Shown here: piece by piece, positions 39,354 to 47,613 of the stretch
How the letters are laid out: every line of letters begins with the position of its first letter
How positions within the stretch are numbered: the stretch's first letter is position 1
Assembly (NCBI RefSeq): GCF_008122205.1
Contig: NZ_PHNJ01000006.1
Span: 62,001-126,000, forward strand
Direction: 5' to 3'
Length of the DNA stretch: 64,000 nucleotides
From: Natronococcus pandeyae
GTDB lineage: Archaea > Halobacteriota > Halobacteria > Halobacteriales > Natrialbaceae
Position numbers and translations under genes: made by a program
The notes under the pieces: generated by a model
What the model saw: only the letters and a program-made list of their open reading frames with translations
What the model was told of the DNA's origin: nothing
The model's database searches: none

Positions 39354-40433
39354 ATGGTGACGGTTCCGACCGTCCGGTACTACGCCCGCGAGCTCCGGCG
39401 ACGACTGGCGCATTACGCCGAAAAGCGACGGCACGGCTTTCGCAACCACGGTTCGCTCGAGTGCGCCGCCGATCGGATCCTCGCGGCGCGGGCCGAACGC
39501 GGGCTCGAGTCAGGCGGCCACTTTCACGGCGTCTGGCCGCGAGACCTCTGTTTCGCCGCGAGGGGACTGTCGACAGCAGGGTACGACGACGTCGTCGGTG
39601 ACACCGGGGGCTGGCTCGTCGACCAGCTCTCGGACGTCTTCTTCACCGACTTTCACGGGGAGTACAACGCCGCGACGCCCGCTGAGGGGGTCGACACCTT
39701 CCCGGCGCTCGTGATCCTCCTGGCCGAGGCGGGACGACTCCGCGAGCACGCCGATGCCGTCGCCGACCTCGCTGCTCGTCATCGAGAGCGGTTCGTCGAC
39801 GACGAGACCGGGATCGTCGCCGGTTCGGGGAGCTCCTGGTGGGACTCGGCCACAGCCCCTCGAGAGGCGTACAACACCGCGATGTTGCTCGCGGCGGTCG
39901 AACGGCTCGAGGCTCGGGGCGTCGAGACGACGTTCACGGGCCAGGCCGACCGAATTCGGCGCGGACTGGACGGGCTGTGGAACGGCGAGTACTTCGACGA
40001 GCACCGCGGCTCTTCGGTGCTCGCCTGTGACGCGAACGTCGTTCCGCTCTACTTCGGGCTCGTCGACGAGGATCGCGCCCGATCGATCGCGAGCGCGCTC
40101 GAGCGTCTCGAAACACCGAACGGACTCCGTCTTCGCGAACGGCCGTTCACACCCAGCGAGGTTCGTCCCTTCTTCGTGTTCCATCGGGACTACCACTACC
40201 ACGTCTGGCCCTGGAACAGCTTCGTGTACGCCAACGGCCTCGAGCGCTACGGACTCGACGAACGAGCCCGGCGGGAGGTCGCCCGAATCGAGCGCGTCAT
40301 GGCGCCGTACGGCAACTTCCTCGAGGTGCTCACGCTCGCGGGTGAACCCTACATGAAACGGGGGTACGCCAGTGCGGAGGATTTCACCGTCGCCGCGGCG
40401 CTGTGGGTAGAGTACACCGGAAGCCAGCGATGA
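39354..40433 (+). CDS. Six-hairpin glycosidase-like protein
   Basis: A 359-residue protein of the alpha/alpha six-barrel glycosidase type. Features are GVWPRDLCFAARG near residue 60, DTFPALVILLAEAG, SWWDSATAPREAYNTAMLL, and HYHVWPWNSFVYANGL near residue 280, with tryptophan-acid clusters that in GH15/GH63-like enzymes line the active site. The substrate is unknown. There is no signal peptide, so it acts inside the cell. It follows the methyltransferase gene by 57 bp. Confidence 0.75.
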   Translation: MVTVPTVRYYARELRRRLAHYAEKRRHGFRNHGSLECAADRILAARAERGLESGGHFHGVWPRDLCFAARGLSTAGYDDVVGDTGGWLVDQLSDVFFTDFHGEYNAATPAEGVDTFPALVILLAEAGRLREHADAVADLAARHRERFVDDETGIVAGSGSSWWDSATAPREAYNTAMLLAAVERLEARGVETTFTGQADRIRRGLDGLWNGEYFDEHRGSSVLACDANVVPLYFGLVDEDRARSIASALERLETPNGLRLRERPFTPSEVRPFFVFHRDYHYHVWPWNSFVYANGLERYGLDERARREVARIERVMAPYGNFLEVLTLAGEPYMKRGYASAEDFTVAAALWVEYTGSQR

Positions 40434-40582
40434 GGGTCGTGATCGTGCGGGAGAGCGTCGTCGCTCGACGGTCGTATTGCCACCCGAGAGAGTCACTGCA
40501 GATCACCAAAACCCTCATTCCTCTGTCAGCTGTACGGTAGCAAAGAGCACGCCACCGTCCACAGGGTGGCGACGAGTGGACA

Positions 40583-42268
40583 ATGAGTGAAACACCCCAG
40601 CGCCAGCGCGAACCGATCGATCCGGAGTTCGACCATCAGCGGACGGAGGGCGTCGACGAGGGGGCGCTCGAGGAGTTGCTCGAACCGTACGCGATCGGAC
40701 GGGACGACCACGAGAACGCACCCGCCTTCGTCATCCGACCGGACGAGATTCAGGAGACGCTCAGGCTTCTGCGGGACGAGGCGGGGTTCGATCACCTCTC
40801 GTGTATCACGCCCCAGGAGTACGAGGATCGCTACGAGTCGAACATCCACCTGACCAAGTACGACCAGCGGACCCACGAGGTGACTCTCGTCGTCCCGCTC
40901 CCGAAGGACGACCCGCGGTGCGAGACGGCCGAGCCGGTGTTCCGGACGGCCGACTGGCACGAGCGCGAGGCGTTCGACCTCGTCGGGATCGAGTACGAGG
41001 GCCACCCTGACCCGCGCCGAATCCTCCTGCCGGAGTCGTGGCAGGGCCATCCGCTCTCGATGGGCTACGACCAGGACAAGCCCCAGGTCATCAGGTTCGC
41101 CGAGCACGCGAACCCGCTGCAACCCGACCAGGAGGTCCCCGAGTCGGACACGATGCTCATCAACATCGGCCCGCATCACCCGGCGACCCACGGCGTCCTC
41201 CACCTCAAGACGATCCTGGACGGGGAGACGGTCGCCGACGTCGACCCCGACGTCGGCTACCTCCACCGCTGCGAGGAACAGATGTGCGAACAGGGAACCT
41301 ACCGGTACCAGATCATCCCCTACTCGAACCGGTGGGACTACACCGCAAACCTCCCGAACGAGTGGGCCGTCGCTCGCGCGGTCGAAGACCTCGCGGACAT
41401 CGAGGTACCCGAGTACGCTCAGGTCCTGCGGACGATGGCCACCGAGTTCGGCCGGATGCTGGGTCACTTCCTCGCGCTTGGCACGTTCGCACTCGACGTC
41501 TACGGCGATTTCACGGCGATCTTCCAGTACGCCTTCCGCGACCGCGAGGTCGTCCAGGACATCCTCGAGGACCTCACGGGACAGCGGATGATGTTCTACT
41601 TCTTCCGACTGGGCGGCGTCGCCTGGGACCTGCCCGAACCCCGTGAGGAGTTCATCGAGAAGTGTCGGGACTTCCTCGACGAACTGCCGGCCAAGATCGA
41701 CGAGTACCACGCCCTGATCACGGGCAACGAGATTTTCCAGATTCGGACCATCGACACCGGCATCCTCGAGCCGGAAGTCGCGAAGTCCTACGGCTGTACG
41801 GGACCGGTCGCCCGCGGCTCGGGAATCGACTACGACCTCCGGCGGGACGACCCCTACGGCTACTATCCGAACCTCGACTGGAACGTCGTCACGGAGGACA
41901 GCTGTGACAACCACGCCCGGGTCCTCGTTCGAATGCGCGAGGTCGAGGAGTCCGCGAAGATCATCGAGCAGTGTCTCGACCTCCTCGAGGAGTGGCCCGA
42001 GGACGAGCGAACCGTCCAGAGCAACGTTCCTCGCACGCTGAAACCCGATCCCGACACCGAAACCTACCGCGCCGTCGAGTCCGCGAAGGGCGAACTGGGA
42101 ATCTACGTCCGCTCGGACGGGACGAACAAACCCGCCCGGTTCAAGATCCGCAGCCCGTGCTTCCACAATCTCTCCGCGCTGCCGGAGATGGCCGAAGGCG
42201 AGTACGTCGCCGACCTGATCGCCTCGCTGGGGAGCCTCGACATCGTCCTCGGGAGCGTCGATCGGTGA
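40583..42268 (+). CDS. nuoCD: Isolated NADH-quinone oxidoreductase subunit C/D fusion (NuoCD)
   Basis: A 561-residue protein. Residues 35-165 form NuoC (30-kDa) with EREAFDLVGIEYEG and the following RRILLPESW. NuoD (49-kDa) fills 190-561 with INIGPHHPATHGVLHL, YLHRCEEQM, YSNRWDYTANLPNEWAVA and the C-terminal DIVLGSVDR. In complex I these subunits lie beside the quinone channel. Haloarchaeal nuoCD normally sits in a nuo operon; here it is flanked by a glycosidase-like gene and a YeiH-type carrier. It may be a paralogue with another partner. Length and main motifs appear intact. Confidence 0.88.
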   Translation: MSETPQRQREPIDPEFDHQRTEGVDEGALEELLEPYAIGRDDHENAPAFVIRPDEIQETLRLLRDEAGFDHLSCITPQEYEDRYESNIHLTKYDQRTHEVTLVVPLPKDDPRCETAEPVFRTADWHEREAFDLVGIEYEGHPDPRRILLPESWQGHPLSMGYDQDKPQVIRFAEHANPLQPDQEVPESDTMLINIGPHHPATHGVLHLKTILDGETVADVDPDVGYLHRCEEQMCEQGTYRYQIIPYSNRWDYTANLPNEWAVARAVEDLADIEVPEYAQVLRTMATEFGRMLGHFLALGTFALDVYGDFTAIFQYAFRDREVVQDILEDLTGQRMMFYFFRLGGVAWDLPEPREEFIEKCRDFLDELPAKIDEYHALITGNEIFQIRTIDTGILEPEVAKSYGCTGPVARGSGIDYDLRRDDPYGYYPNLDWNVVTEDSCDNHARVLVRMREVEESAKIIEQCLDLLEEWPEDERTVQSNVPRTLKPDPDTETYRAVESAKGELGIYVRSDGTNKPARFKIRSPCFHNLSALPEMAEGEYVADLIASLGSLDIVLGSVDR

Positions 42269-42555
42269 GTCGGGACTCGAGTGGCCGATTTCCGTCTCAG
42301 CGGTCGTCGTCCGTCCCGTCCAGGTATTTGCGAGAGTGATCGCGGACGGCGGCGATGGGATACGCTGCCCCACGGTTCGAGATCCGATATGCCTCGAGCG
42401 AGTGCTATCGACCGGTGAACGGGTTCGCCGTCTCGCAGGTTTCCGCAACAGATTCCGATATCCAACCGGTTCCGTCACAGCTCTCTGCAATATCTTCCGG
42501 TACCTCCGACGGCATCGACAAGCGTTAAGTACGGCGATCCGAAGGAACCGAACGG

Positions 42556-42690
42556 ATGTCGTTCGATCGATCGAAGCTCGACGTCACGGCCGTTTACTCT
42601 CGCTGGACGACTCTCGAGCACGACTGGCAAAGCGTCGTCGTCGGCGCTGTAGTCGTCGCAGTGGCCGGAGCGGTGCGGATCCCCTGGTGA
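42556..42690 (+). CDS. 44-residue single-span membrane peptide upstream of the YeiH gene
   Basis: The frame MSFDRSKLDVTAVYSRW continues to a stop at 42688-42690 and ends with a hydrophobic segment SVVVGAVVVAVAGAVRIPW, one probable helix. It stops four bases before the ATG at 42695, so it would be translated with the carrier gene. Good haloarchaeal codon bias and tight spacing support it; its short length and absence of a known family are the caution. It could be an accessory subunit of the carrier. Confidence 0.55.
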   Translation: MSFDRSKLDVTAVYSRWTTLEHDWQSVVVGAVVVAVAGAVRIPW

Positions 42691-42694
42691 CGAG

Positions 42695-43678
42695 ATGGCA
42701 CCCACCCGGTTCCTTCCAGGGCTCGCCGTCCTCTGTCTCGGCGCCGTTTTCGCCCGGGCTATCGAACTGACCGTCGGCTTCAATCACCTGCTCGTCGCCA
42801 TCGCGCTCGGATTCGTTCTGGCGAACGGCGTCGGCGTTCCGGACCGCCTCGAGCCGGGACTCGCGACCCACAAGCTCTGGCTGGGCGCCGGGATCGTCCT
42901 CATGGGCGCGTCGTTGACGCTCGAGACGGTGCTCGAGGTCGGCGGACTCGTCTTGCTCGTCGTCGTCTGCGTGACCAGCTTCACGATCCTCGTCGTCGAA
43001 CTGCTCGCGCGCAACGTCTTCGGCCTCGCCGATCGGCTCGGCTCGCTGCTCGCCGCCGGCGCGGGCATCTGCGGCGTGTCGGCGGTCGTTGCTGTCGCCG
43101 GCGCGATCCGCGCCCGGGAGGACCACATCGCCTACGCGGCGGCGACGGTGCTGCTGTTCGACGCGATCACCATCGTCGTCTACCCGGTGGTCGGCGACCT
43201 GTTGAACCTCTCCGGGATCGTCTTCGGAGTCTGGGCCGGCGTCAGCATGTTCTCGACGGGACCGGTCGTCGCGGTCGGCTTCGCTCACTCGGAGGTCGCC
43301 GGTCAGTGGGCGACGATGACGAAACTCTCGCGCAACGCCCTGATCGGGGCCGTCGTCCTCGCGTACGCGAGTTACTACGCCCGGTCGGGTGGCGGCGGAC
43401 GCCCCTCCGTCCGGACGCTCTGGGACGAGTTCCCGAAGTTCGTACTCGGTTTTCTCGCGCTCATGCTCCTCGCGAGTGCGGGCGTCTTCTCGGCGAGCCA
43501 GCTGGCGTCGATCGAGAACGCCTACAGCTGGCTGTTCGTGCTCGCGTTTGTCGGTCTCGGAACGGAGATACGGCTCGCCGAACTCCGGAGCACCGGCCTG
43601 ATGCCCGCGGTCGTCGTGCTGGTGTCACTGCTCGTCGCCAGCGCGCTCTCGCTTGCACTGCTCACGCTGCTGCTGTGA
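42695..43678 (+). CDS. YeiH-family putative sulfate/anion exporter
   Basis: A 327-residue protein with ten or eleven helices. The N-terminus (FLPGLAVLCLGAVFARAIEL, then ALGFVLANGVGVP) and the central segments LLAAGAGICGVSAVVAVAGAI and GVWAGVSMFSTGPVVAVGFAHSE match the YeiH/PF03601 family, which has the CGxSA-type motif. Relatives are implicated in sulfonate or sulfate export, but transport data are scarce. It is coupled to the 44-residue peptide upstream and followed by the pst promoter region. Confidence 0.82.
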   Translation: MAPTRFLPGLAVLCLGAVFARAIELTVGFNHLLVAIALGFVLANGVGVPDRLEPGLATHKLWLGAGIVLMGASLTLETVLEVGGLVLLVVVCVTSFTILVVELLARNVFGLADRLGSLLAAGAGICGVSAVVAVAGAIRAREDHIAYAAATVLLFDAITIVVYPVVGDLLNLSGIVFGVWAGVSMFSTGPVVAVGFAHSEVAGQWATMTKLSRNALIGAVVLAYASYYARSGGGGRPSVRTLWDEFPKFVLGFLALMLLASAGVFSASQLASIENAYSWLFVLAFVGLGTEIRLAELRSTGLMPAVVVLVSLLVASALSLALLTLLL

Positions 43679-43744
43679 CCGCCATCCCGACTGTCGAAGG
43701 TGGCGGCAATACTCGCTATCCCTGGTGTACGGCCATCAGTTCCA

Positions 43745-43769
43745 CCGAAACCGAGACACTCGGTTTCGG
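43745..43769. promoter_or_regulatory. Perfect 11-bp hairpin upstream of pstS
   Basis: ccgaaaccgag (43745-43755) and ctcggtttcgg (43759-43769) are exact complements with a 3-nt spacer. It lies 67 bp after the YeiH stop and 240 bp before the pstS start. It could be an operator for phosphate control or an RNA hairpin ending the upstream transcript. Confidence 0.6.
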
Positions 43770-43837
43770 CCGTCTAATATGTTCACTGCGCACACGGGCT
43801 GCAGGCCGAGAGCCCCACACCGCGGACGCGTCAATTC

Positions 43838-43869
43838 CGGGTTTCACACCAGTCGCGTGTGAGATCCGG
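43838..43869. promoter_or_regulatory. Second dyad upstream of pstS
   Basis: tcacac (43844-43849) and gtgtga (43857-43862) are inverted with a 7-bp spacer, inside an outer ccgg...ccgg pair (43838-43841 and 43866-43869). Placed about 140 bp before pstS, it is a reasonable binding-site candidate. No other gene is seen in 43679-44006. Confidence 0.45.
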
Positions 43870-44006
43870 CTGAAATGATCTGTTCTGTAGGGGTGCGTGG
43901 GTACCTCACTCACGCTTTCGAGAGCTTTGCTGGTTTCGGGTTGAGATCCAAAGAATTGCAGGCTAACGAGGGAATACAAGCCTCTAGTGGGTATGCGGGA
44001 GTAGTA

Positions 44007-44987
44007 ATGAATCGGGGTTACTCGCGTCGTTCTGTACTGACCGCACTCGGTGCCGGCTCTGCGGTCGCGCTCTCGGGGTGTCTCTCCGGATCGGACTCCG
44101 ATTCCGGATCCGGCTCGCGGATACGCATCTCTGGGGGCGTCGGCCCCTTGCCGATGGTACAGGTCTGGGCCGATATATACAGCTCCGAACGCGACGTCAA
44201 CATCGACGTTTCCGGCGGCGGCACCGGCGTCGGCGTCTCCGACGTAATGAACGATCAGGTCGACATCGCCATGATGGGACGCGACCCCGACGACGCCGAG
44301 ATCGAACGGGGGTTGGTCGCCACCGCGATGCTCATCGACACCGTCGTCGGCACGGTCAACGTCGACAACCCGGTATTCGGCGACCTCTGGGAGAACGGTC
44401 TCACTCAGGACGAACTCGCTGCCATCTTCTCCAAGGAGATCACGAACTGGGGCGAGGTCGTCGAGAGCGACGTCGACGAGCCGATCTACGTCTACGGGCG
44501 CTCGGACTCCTCGGCCGCCTACCAGCAGTGGGGCGAGTTCCTCGGCGGCTACACCGAGAACGAACTCGAGGACATGGCCGACGGCAACTTCGACGGCGAC
44601 CAGCAGGTCGCCCAGGCGATCGACAACGACTCTCACGGCATCTCACTGAACAACATCAACTACGTCTACGACTTCAACACGGGAGACCTCGAGATGGACA
44701 TCCGCCCCGTCCCGCTCGATCGCGACGGCAGCGGGACGCTCTCGCCGGAAGAGGAGTTCTACGACACCCGCGACGAGTTCCTCACCGCCGTCGAGGAGGA
44801 TCGCTACCCCTCCCCGCCGGCGCGGGACATGTACCTGGCCGCCAACGGGGAGTTCGATCAGGACGCCGCCGACTTCGTCGAGTGGGTGTTAACCGAGGGC
44901 CAGCAGTACGTCCGCGACAACGGCTACGCCCCGATCGACGACGAGAAGCTCGAGGAACAGCGCGAGATCCTCGCGGAGGCGTCGTAG
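44007..44987 (+). CDS. pstS: Phosphate ABC transporter substrate-binding lipoprotein
   Basis: A 326-residue protein. A twin-arginine signal (YSRRSVLTALGAG) ends in the lipobox ALSGC, then a Ser/Asp/Gly linker. The binding protein starts with RIRISGGVGPLP, has the family's VSGGGTGVGVSDV loop, FSKEITNWGE and YGRSDSSAAYQQW. It captures phosphate at the outer membrane face. The ATG at 44007 is chosen because the signal peptide begins there; upstream frame sequence to 43875 lacks signal features. It is the first gene of pstSCAB, with a gap of no bases before pstC. Confidence 0.88.
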   Translation: MNRGYSRRSVLTALGAGSAVALSGCLSGSDSDSGSGSRIRISGGVGPLPMVQVWADIYSSERDVNIDVSGGGTGVGVSDVMNDQVDIAMMGRDPDDAEIERGLVATAMLIDTVVGTVNVDNPVFGDLWENGLTQDELAAIFSKEITNWGEVVESDVDEPIYVYGRSDSSAAYQQWGEFLGGYTENELEDMADGNFDGDQQVAQAIDNDSHGISLNNINYVYDFNTGDLEMDIRPVPLDRDGSGTLSPEEEFYDTRDEFLTAVEEDRYPSPPARDMYLAANGEFDQDAADFVEWVLTEGQQYVRDNGYAPIDDEKLEEQREILAEAS

Positions 44988-45923
44988 ATGGGCACGACCG
45001 AAACGAACCGTTCCGACGGCTCGAGCCGACTCGATCGGCGGCTCCTGCTCGAGCGCCTGAGCAGTTACTGGCTCGTCGGCGCCGGCTTCTTCGCCGTCGC
45101 GCTGTTCGGGCTCATCGTCCTGACGCTCGTCCAGCAGTCGATCCCGATCGTCTCCGAGTACTCGCTGTTCCAGATGATGACCTCCTCGAACTGGGATCCC
45201 GCGTCGGACGAGTTCGGCTTCCTGCCGGCGATCGTCGGAACGATCTACGTCACCGTCCTCTCGATGGCGATGGGGACGCCGCTGGCGATCCTCGCGGCGA
45301 TCTACATCGCCGAGTACGCGGAGGGACGAACGAAGCTCATCGTCTCGTCGTTCATCGACGTGCTCGCGGCGATTCCGAGCGTAATCTTCGGGCTCGTCGG
45401 CCTGATCGTCGTCGTCCCGTTCGTCGGCGACTACCTCGCGCCGGCCGTCGGCGCCCACAGCATCGGGCTGGGGATCGTGACGGTCAGCCTCGTGATGGCG
45501 ATCATCGTCACGCCGTTCATGATCTCGCTGTCCGTCGAGTCGCTCGAGGCGCTCCCCGACGAACTGCGCGAGTCCTCGCTCGGCGTCGGCGCGACGAAGT
45601 GGGAGACCATCCGGACGGTCCTCCTGCGAGCTGCGGGGCCGGGCATCTTCTCCGCGATTTTGCTCGGCTTCGGCCGCGTCTTCGGCGCGACGATCGTTCC
45701 CGCGATGCTCATCGGCGGCCAGACGGCGATCCCCGAGAGCCCGTTCGACGCGGGCGAGACGCTGCCGACGCTGATCGTCAACGACTTCGGCGAGCTAATG
45801 TCGATCCCGCTGACGCAGTCGGCGCTGATCCTCGTCGGACTGACGTTGCTCGTCGTCGTCTGGATCTTTAATTTCGGGGCGATGCTCGTCCGTCGCCGGC
45901 TGCAACGGAGGTGGCAGTACTGA
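44988..45923 (+). CDS. pstC: Phosphate ABC transporter permease PstC
   Basis: A 311-residue membrane protein with six helices. After a polar N-terminus (MGTTETNRSD), TM1 is VGAGFFAVALFGLIVLTLV; the extracellular loop follows, then VGTIYVTVLSMAMGTPLAILAAIYIAEYA. The coupling (EAA-type) segment is LRESSLGVGATKWETIRTV. It begins immediately after the pstS stop and its TGA shares one base with the pstA ATG (45923), so the operon is translationally coupled. It forms the channel with PstA. Confidence 0.9.
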   Translation: MGTTETNRSDGSSRLDRRLLLERLSSYWLVGAGFFAVALFGLIVLTLVQQSIPIVSEYSLFQMMTSSNWDPASDEFGFLPAIVGTIYVTVLSMAMGTPLAILAAIYIAEYAEGRTKLIVSSFIDVLAAIPSVIFGLVGLIVVVPFVGDYLAPAVGAHSIGLGIVTVSLVMAIIVTPFMISLSVESLEALPDELRESSLGVGATKWETIRTVLLRAAGPGIFSAILLGFGRVFGATIVPAMLIGGQTAIPESPFDAGETLPTLIVNDFGELMSIPLTQSALILVGLTLLVVVWIFNFGAMLVRRRLQRRWQY

Positions 45924-46783
45924 TGGATCGATACACCGAGCAGCGACTGTTCGGCCTGCTGGCCCGCGCGAGCGCCGCGCTCATCCTCGCGGTGCTGGTG
46001 ATGGTCGTCGGCGTCACCCTCTGGCGCGGCGGGCGCGTCTTCATCACCGACCCCGCCGTCGCGGTGACGCCGCCGGGTTCGCGCTACATGTTAGACGGCG
46101 GCGGCGGCTTTCTCCACGCTGTGCTGGGAAGCATCTTCATCGTCGTTCCCGCGACGGTGGTCGCCTCGATCCTGGCGATCTCGACAGCGATCTTCCTCCA
46201 GAGCGACTACTCGAGCGAGCGCACGTCGGACGTGATCAACATGTTCCTGAACGTGCTCTGGGGGACCCCGCCGATCGTCTACGGGGTGTTCGTGCTGACG
46301 ATTATCATCGCCGCCGGCGCCCAGACGAGCCTGATCTTCGGGACGATCGCGATCGCGATCTTCCAGTACCCGATCATGACCCGGTACGCCGACGAGGCGT
46401 TGCGGGCCGCCCCGGACACGGTGAAGGAGGCGTCCTACGGCCTCGGCGCGACGCGGTTCGAGACCGCCCGGATGACCGTCCGTGCGGCCCTGCCGGGCGT
46501 TATCGCCGGGATCATCATGGGATTCGCCCGCGGAATCGGCGACGCCGCCACCGTCCTCTTTACGGCCGGCCGGAGCACGCAGATGCCCGGCGGCCCGTTC
46601 GATCCGGCGACGACGCTCCCGATCCTCATCTTCGAGCAGGCGGCGTCGTTCAACGCCGAAGTCCGCTCGCACGCCTACGCGGCGTCGTTCGTCCTGATCA
46701 TCACCGTGCTCGCGCTGATACTCGTATCGAAGCTCCTCGCGGGGAAATTCGCCCGCTTCGCACCAGGAGGGAGACACTCATGA
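45923..46783 (+). CDS. pstA: Phosphate ABC transporter permease PstA
   Basis: A 286-residue membrane protein with six helices. The loop around VLGSIFIVVPATVVASILAI precedes the core; the EAA-type coupling segment is VKEASYGLGATRFETARMTV followed by PGVIAGIIMGFARGIGDAA. The start MDRYTEQRLF is used because its ATG overlaps the pstC stop by one base; a start 12 bp earlier would overlap pstC further. Its own stop overlaps pstB in an ATGA arrangement. Confidence 0.9.
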   Translation: MDRYTEQRLFGLLARASAALILAVLVMVVGVTLWRGGRVFITDPAVAVTPPGSRYMLDGGGGFLHAVLGSIFIVVPATVVASILAISTAIFLQSDYSSERTSDVINMFLNVLWGTPPIVYGVFVLTIIIAAGAQTSLIFGTIAIAIFQYPIMTRYADEALRAAPDTVKEASYGLGATRFETARMTVRAALPGVIAGIIMGFARGIGDAATVLFTAGRSTQMPGGPFDPATTLPILIFEQAASFNAEVRSHAYAASFVLIITVLALILVSKLLAGKFARFAPGGRHS

Positions 46784-47613
46784 GCAACGAAACTGCAATC
46801 CGAACCGAAGACCTCGAGGTAACGTACACCGGAAACAGGGAAGTGACCGCGCTCGACGGCGTCAGCACCGAGTTCGCGGAGAACAAGCTGACGGCCATCA
46901 TCGGGCCCTCGGGCTGTGGCAAGTCGACGATGCTGAAGTCGCTGAACCGCCTCCACGAGATCCAGCCCAACGCCGAGATCAGCGGCGAGGTGTACCTCGG
47001 CGACGAGGGGATCTACGACACCGACGAGCCCCTGCCCGAGATCCGTCGCCGGGTCGGCTACGTCCCCCAGACACCGACGGCGCTGCCGCTGTCGATCTAC
47101 AACAACGTCGCCTACGGCGCGAAGATCCACGGCAACTATTCGAACTCGGAGCTGGACGACCTCGTGGAGAGCTACCTCCGGAAGGTGAACCTCTGGGACG
47201 AGGTGAAAGACCGGCTGGACGACCCCGGCGCCGAGCTCTCGACCGGACAGATCCAGCGGCTCTGTCTCGCCCGCTCGCTGGCCGTCGAGCCCGAGGTCCT
47301 GCTCTGCGACGAAGTGACGTCGGCGCTGGACCCCATCTCGGCCGAGCAGGTCGAGGAGACCCTCGAGGACCTCAAAGAGGAGTACACGATTATCATGGTC
47401 ACCCATAGCATGGACCAGGCCAAGCGGCTCGCGGACGACGTCGTCTTCCTCTACCTCGGGGAGCTCGTGGAGACGAACGACACGCGGTCATTCTTCGAGA
47501 ACCCGCAGAACGAACGCACCCAGGAGTTCGTCAAGGGTCACACCGCGGTCGACTACGACGACGAACCCGACGAGGAGTCGGTGACGGACGAACAGCCCGT
47601 CGCCACTCGTTAG
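46780..47613 (+). CDS. pstB: Phosphate ABC transporter ATP-binding protein PstB
   Basis: A 277-residue ATPase. Walker A is GPSGCGKSTML, followed by KSLNRLHEIQP, a recognised PstB feature; the Q-loop region is QTPTALPLSIYNNVAYGAKIHG, the signature is LSTGQIQRLCLARSL, Walker B is VLLCDEVTSALDP and the switch His lies in VTHSMDQA. It powers phosphate import through PstCA. It ends the operon; no phoU follows, because a gene on the other strand converges with overlapping stop codons (47610-47613). Confidence 0.93.
   Translation: MSNETAIRTEDLEVTYTGNREVTALDGVSTEFAENKLTAIIGPSGCGKSTMLKSLNRLHEIQPNAEISGEVYLGDEGIYDTDEPLPEIRRRVGYVPQTPTALPLSIYNNVAYGAKIHGNYSNSELDDLVESYLRKVNLWDEVKDRLDDPGAELSTGQIQRLCLARSLAVEPEVLLCDEVTSALDPISAEQVEETLEDLKEEYTIIMVTHSMDQAKRLADDVVFLYLGELVETNDTRSFFENPQNERTQEFVKGHTAVDYDDEPDEESVTDEQPVATR

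Noticed and set aside
40526-42490. 654-codon minus-strand frame opposite nuoCD
   Set aside because: No recognisable domain; NuoCD motifs on the plus strand explain the codon structure.
42556-43678. Frameshifted N-terminus of the YeiH-type carrier
   Set aside because: The 327-residue carrier already has a complete N-terminus for its family, so the 44-residue frame is better seen as a separate peptide.
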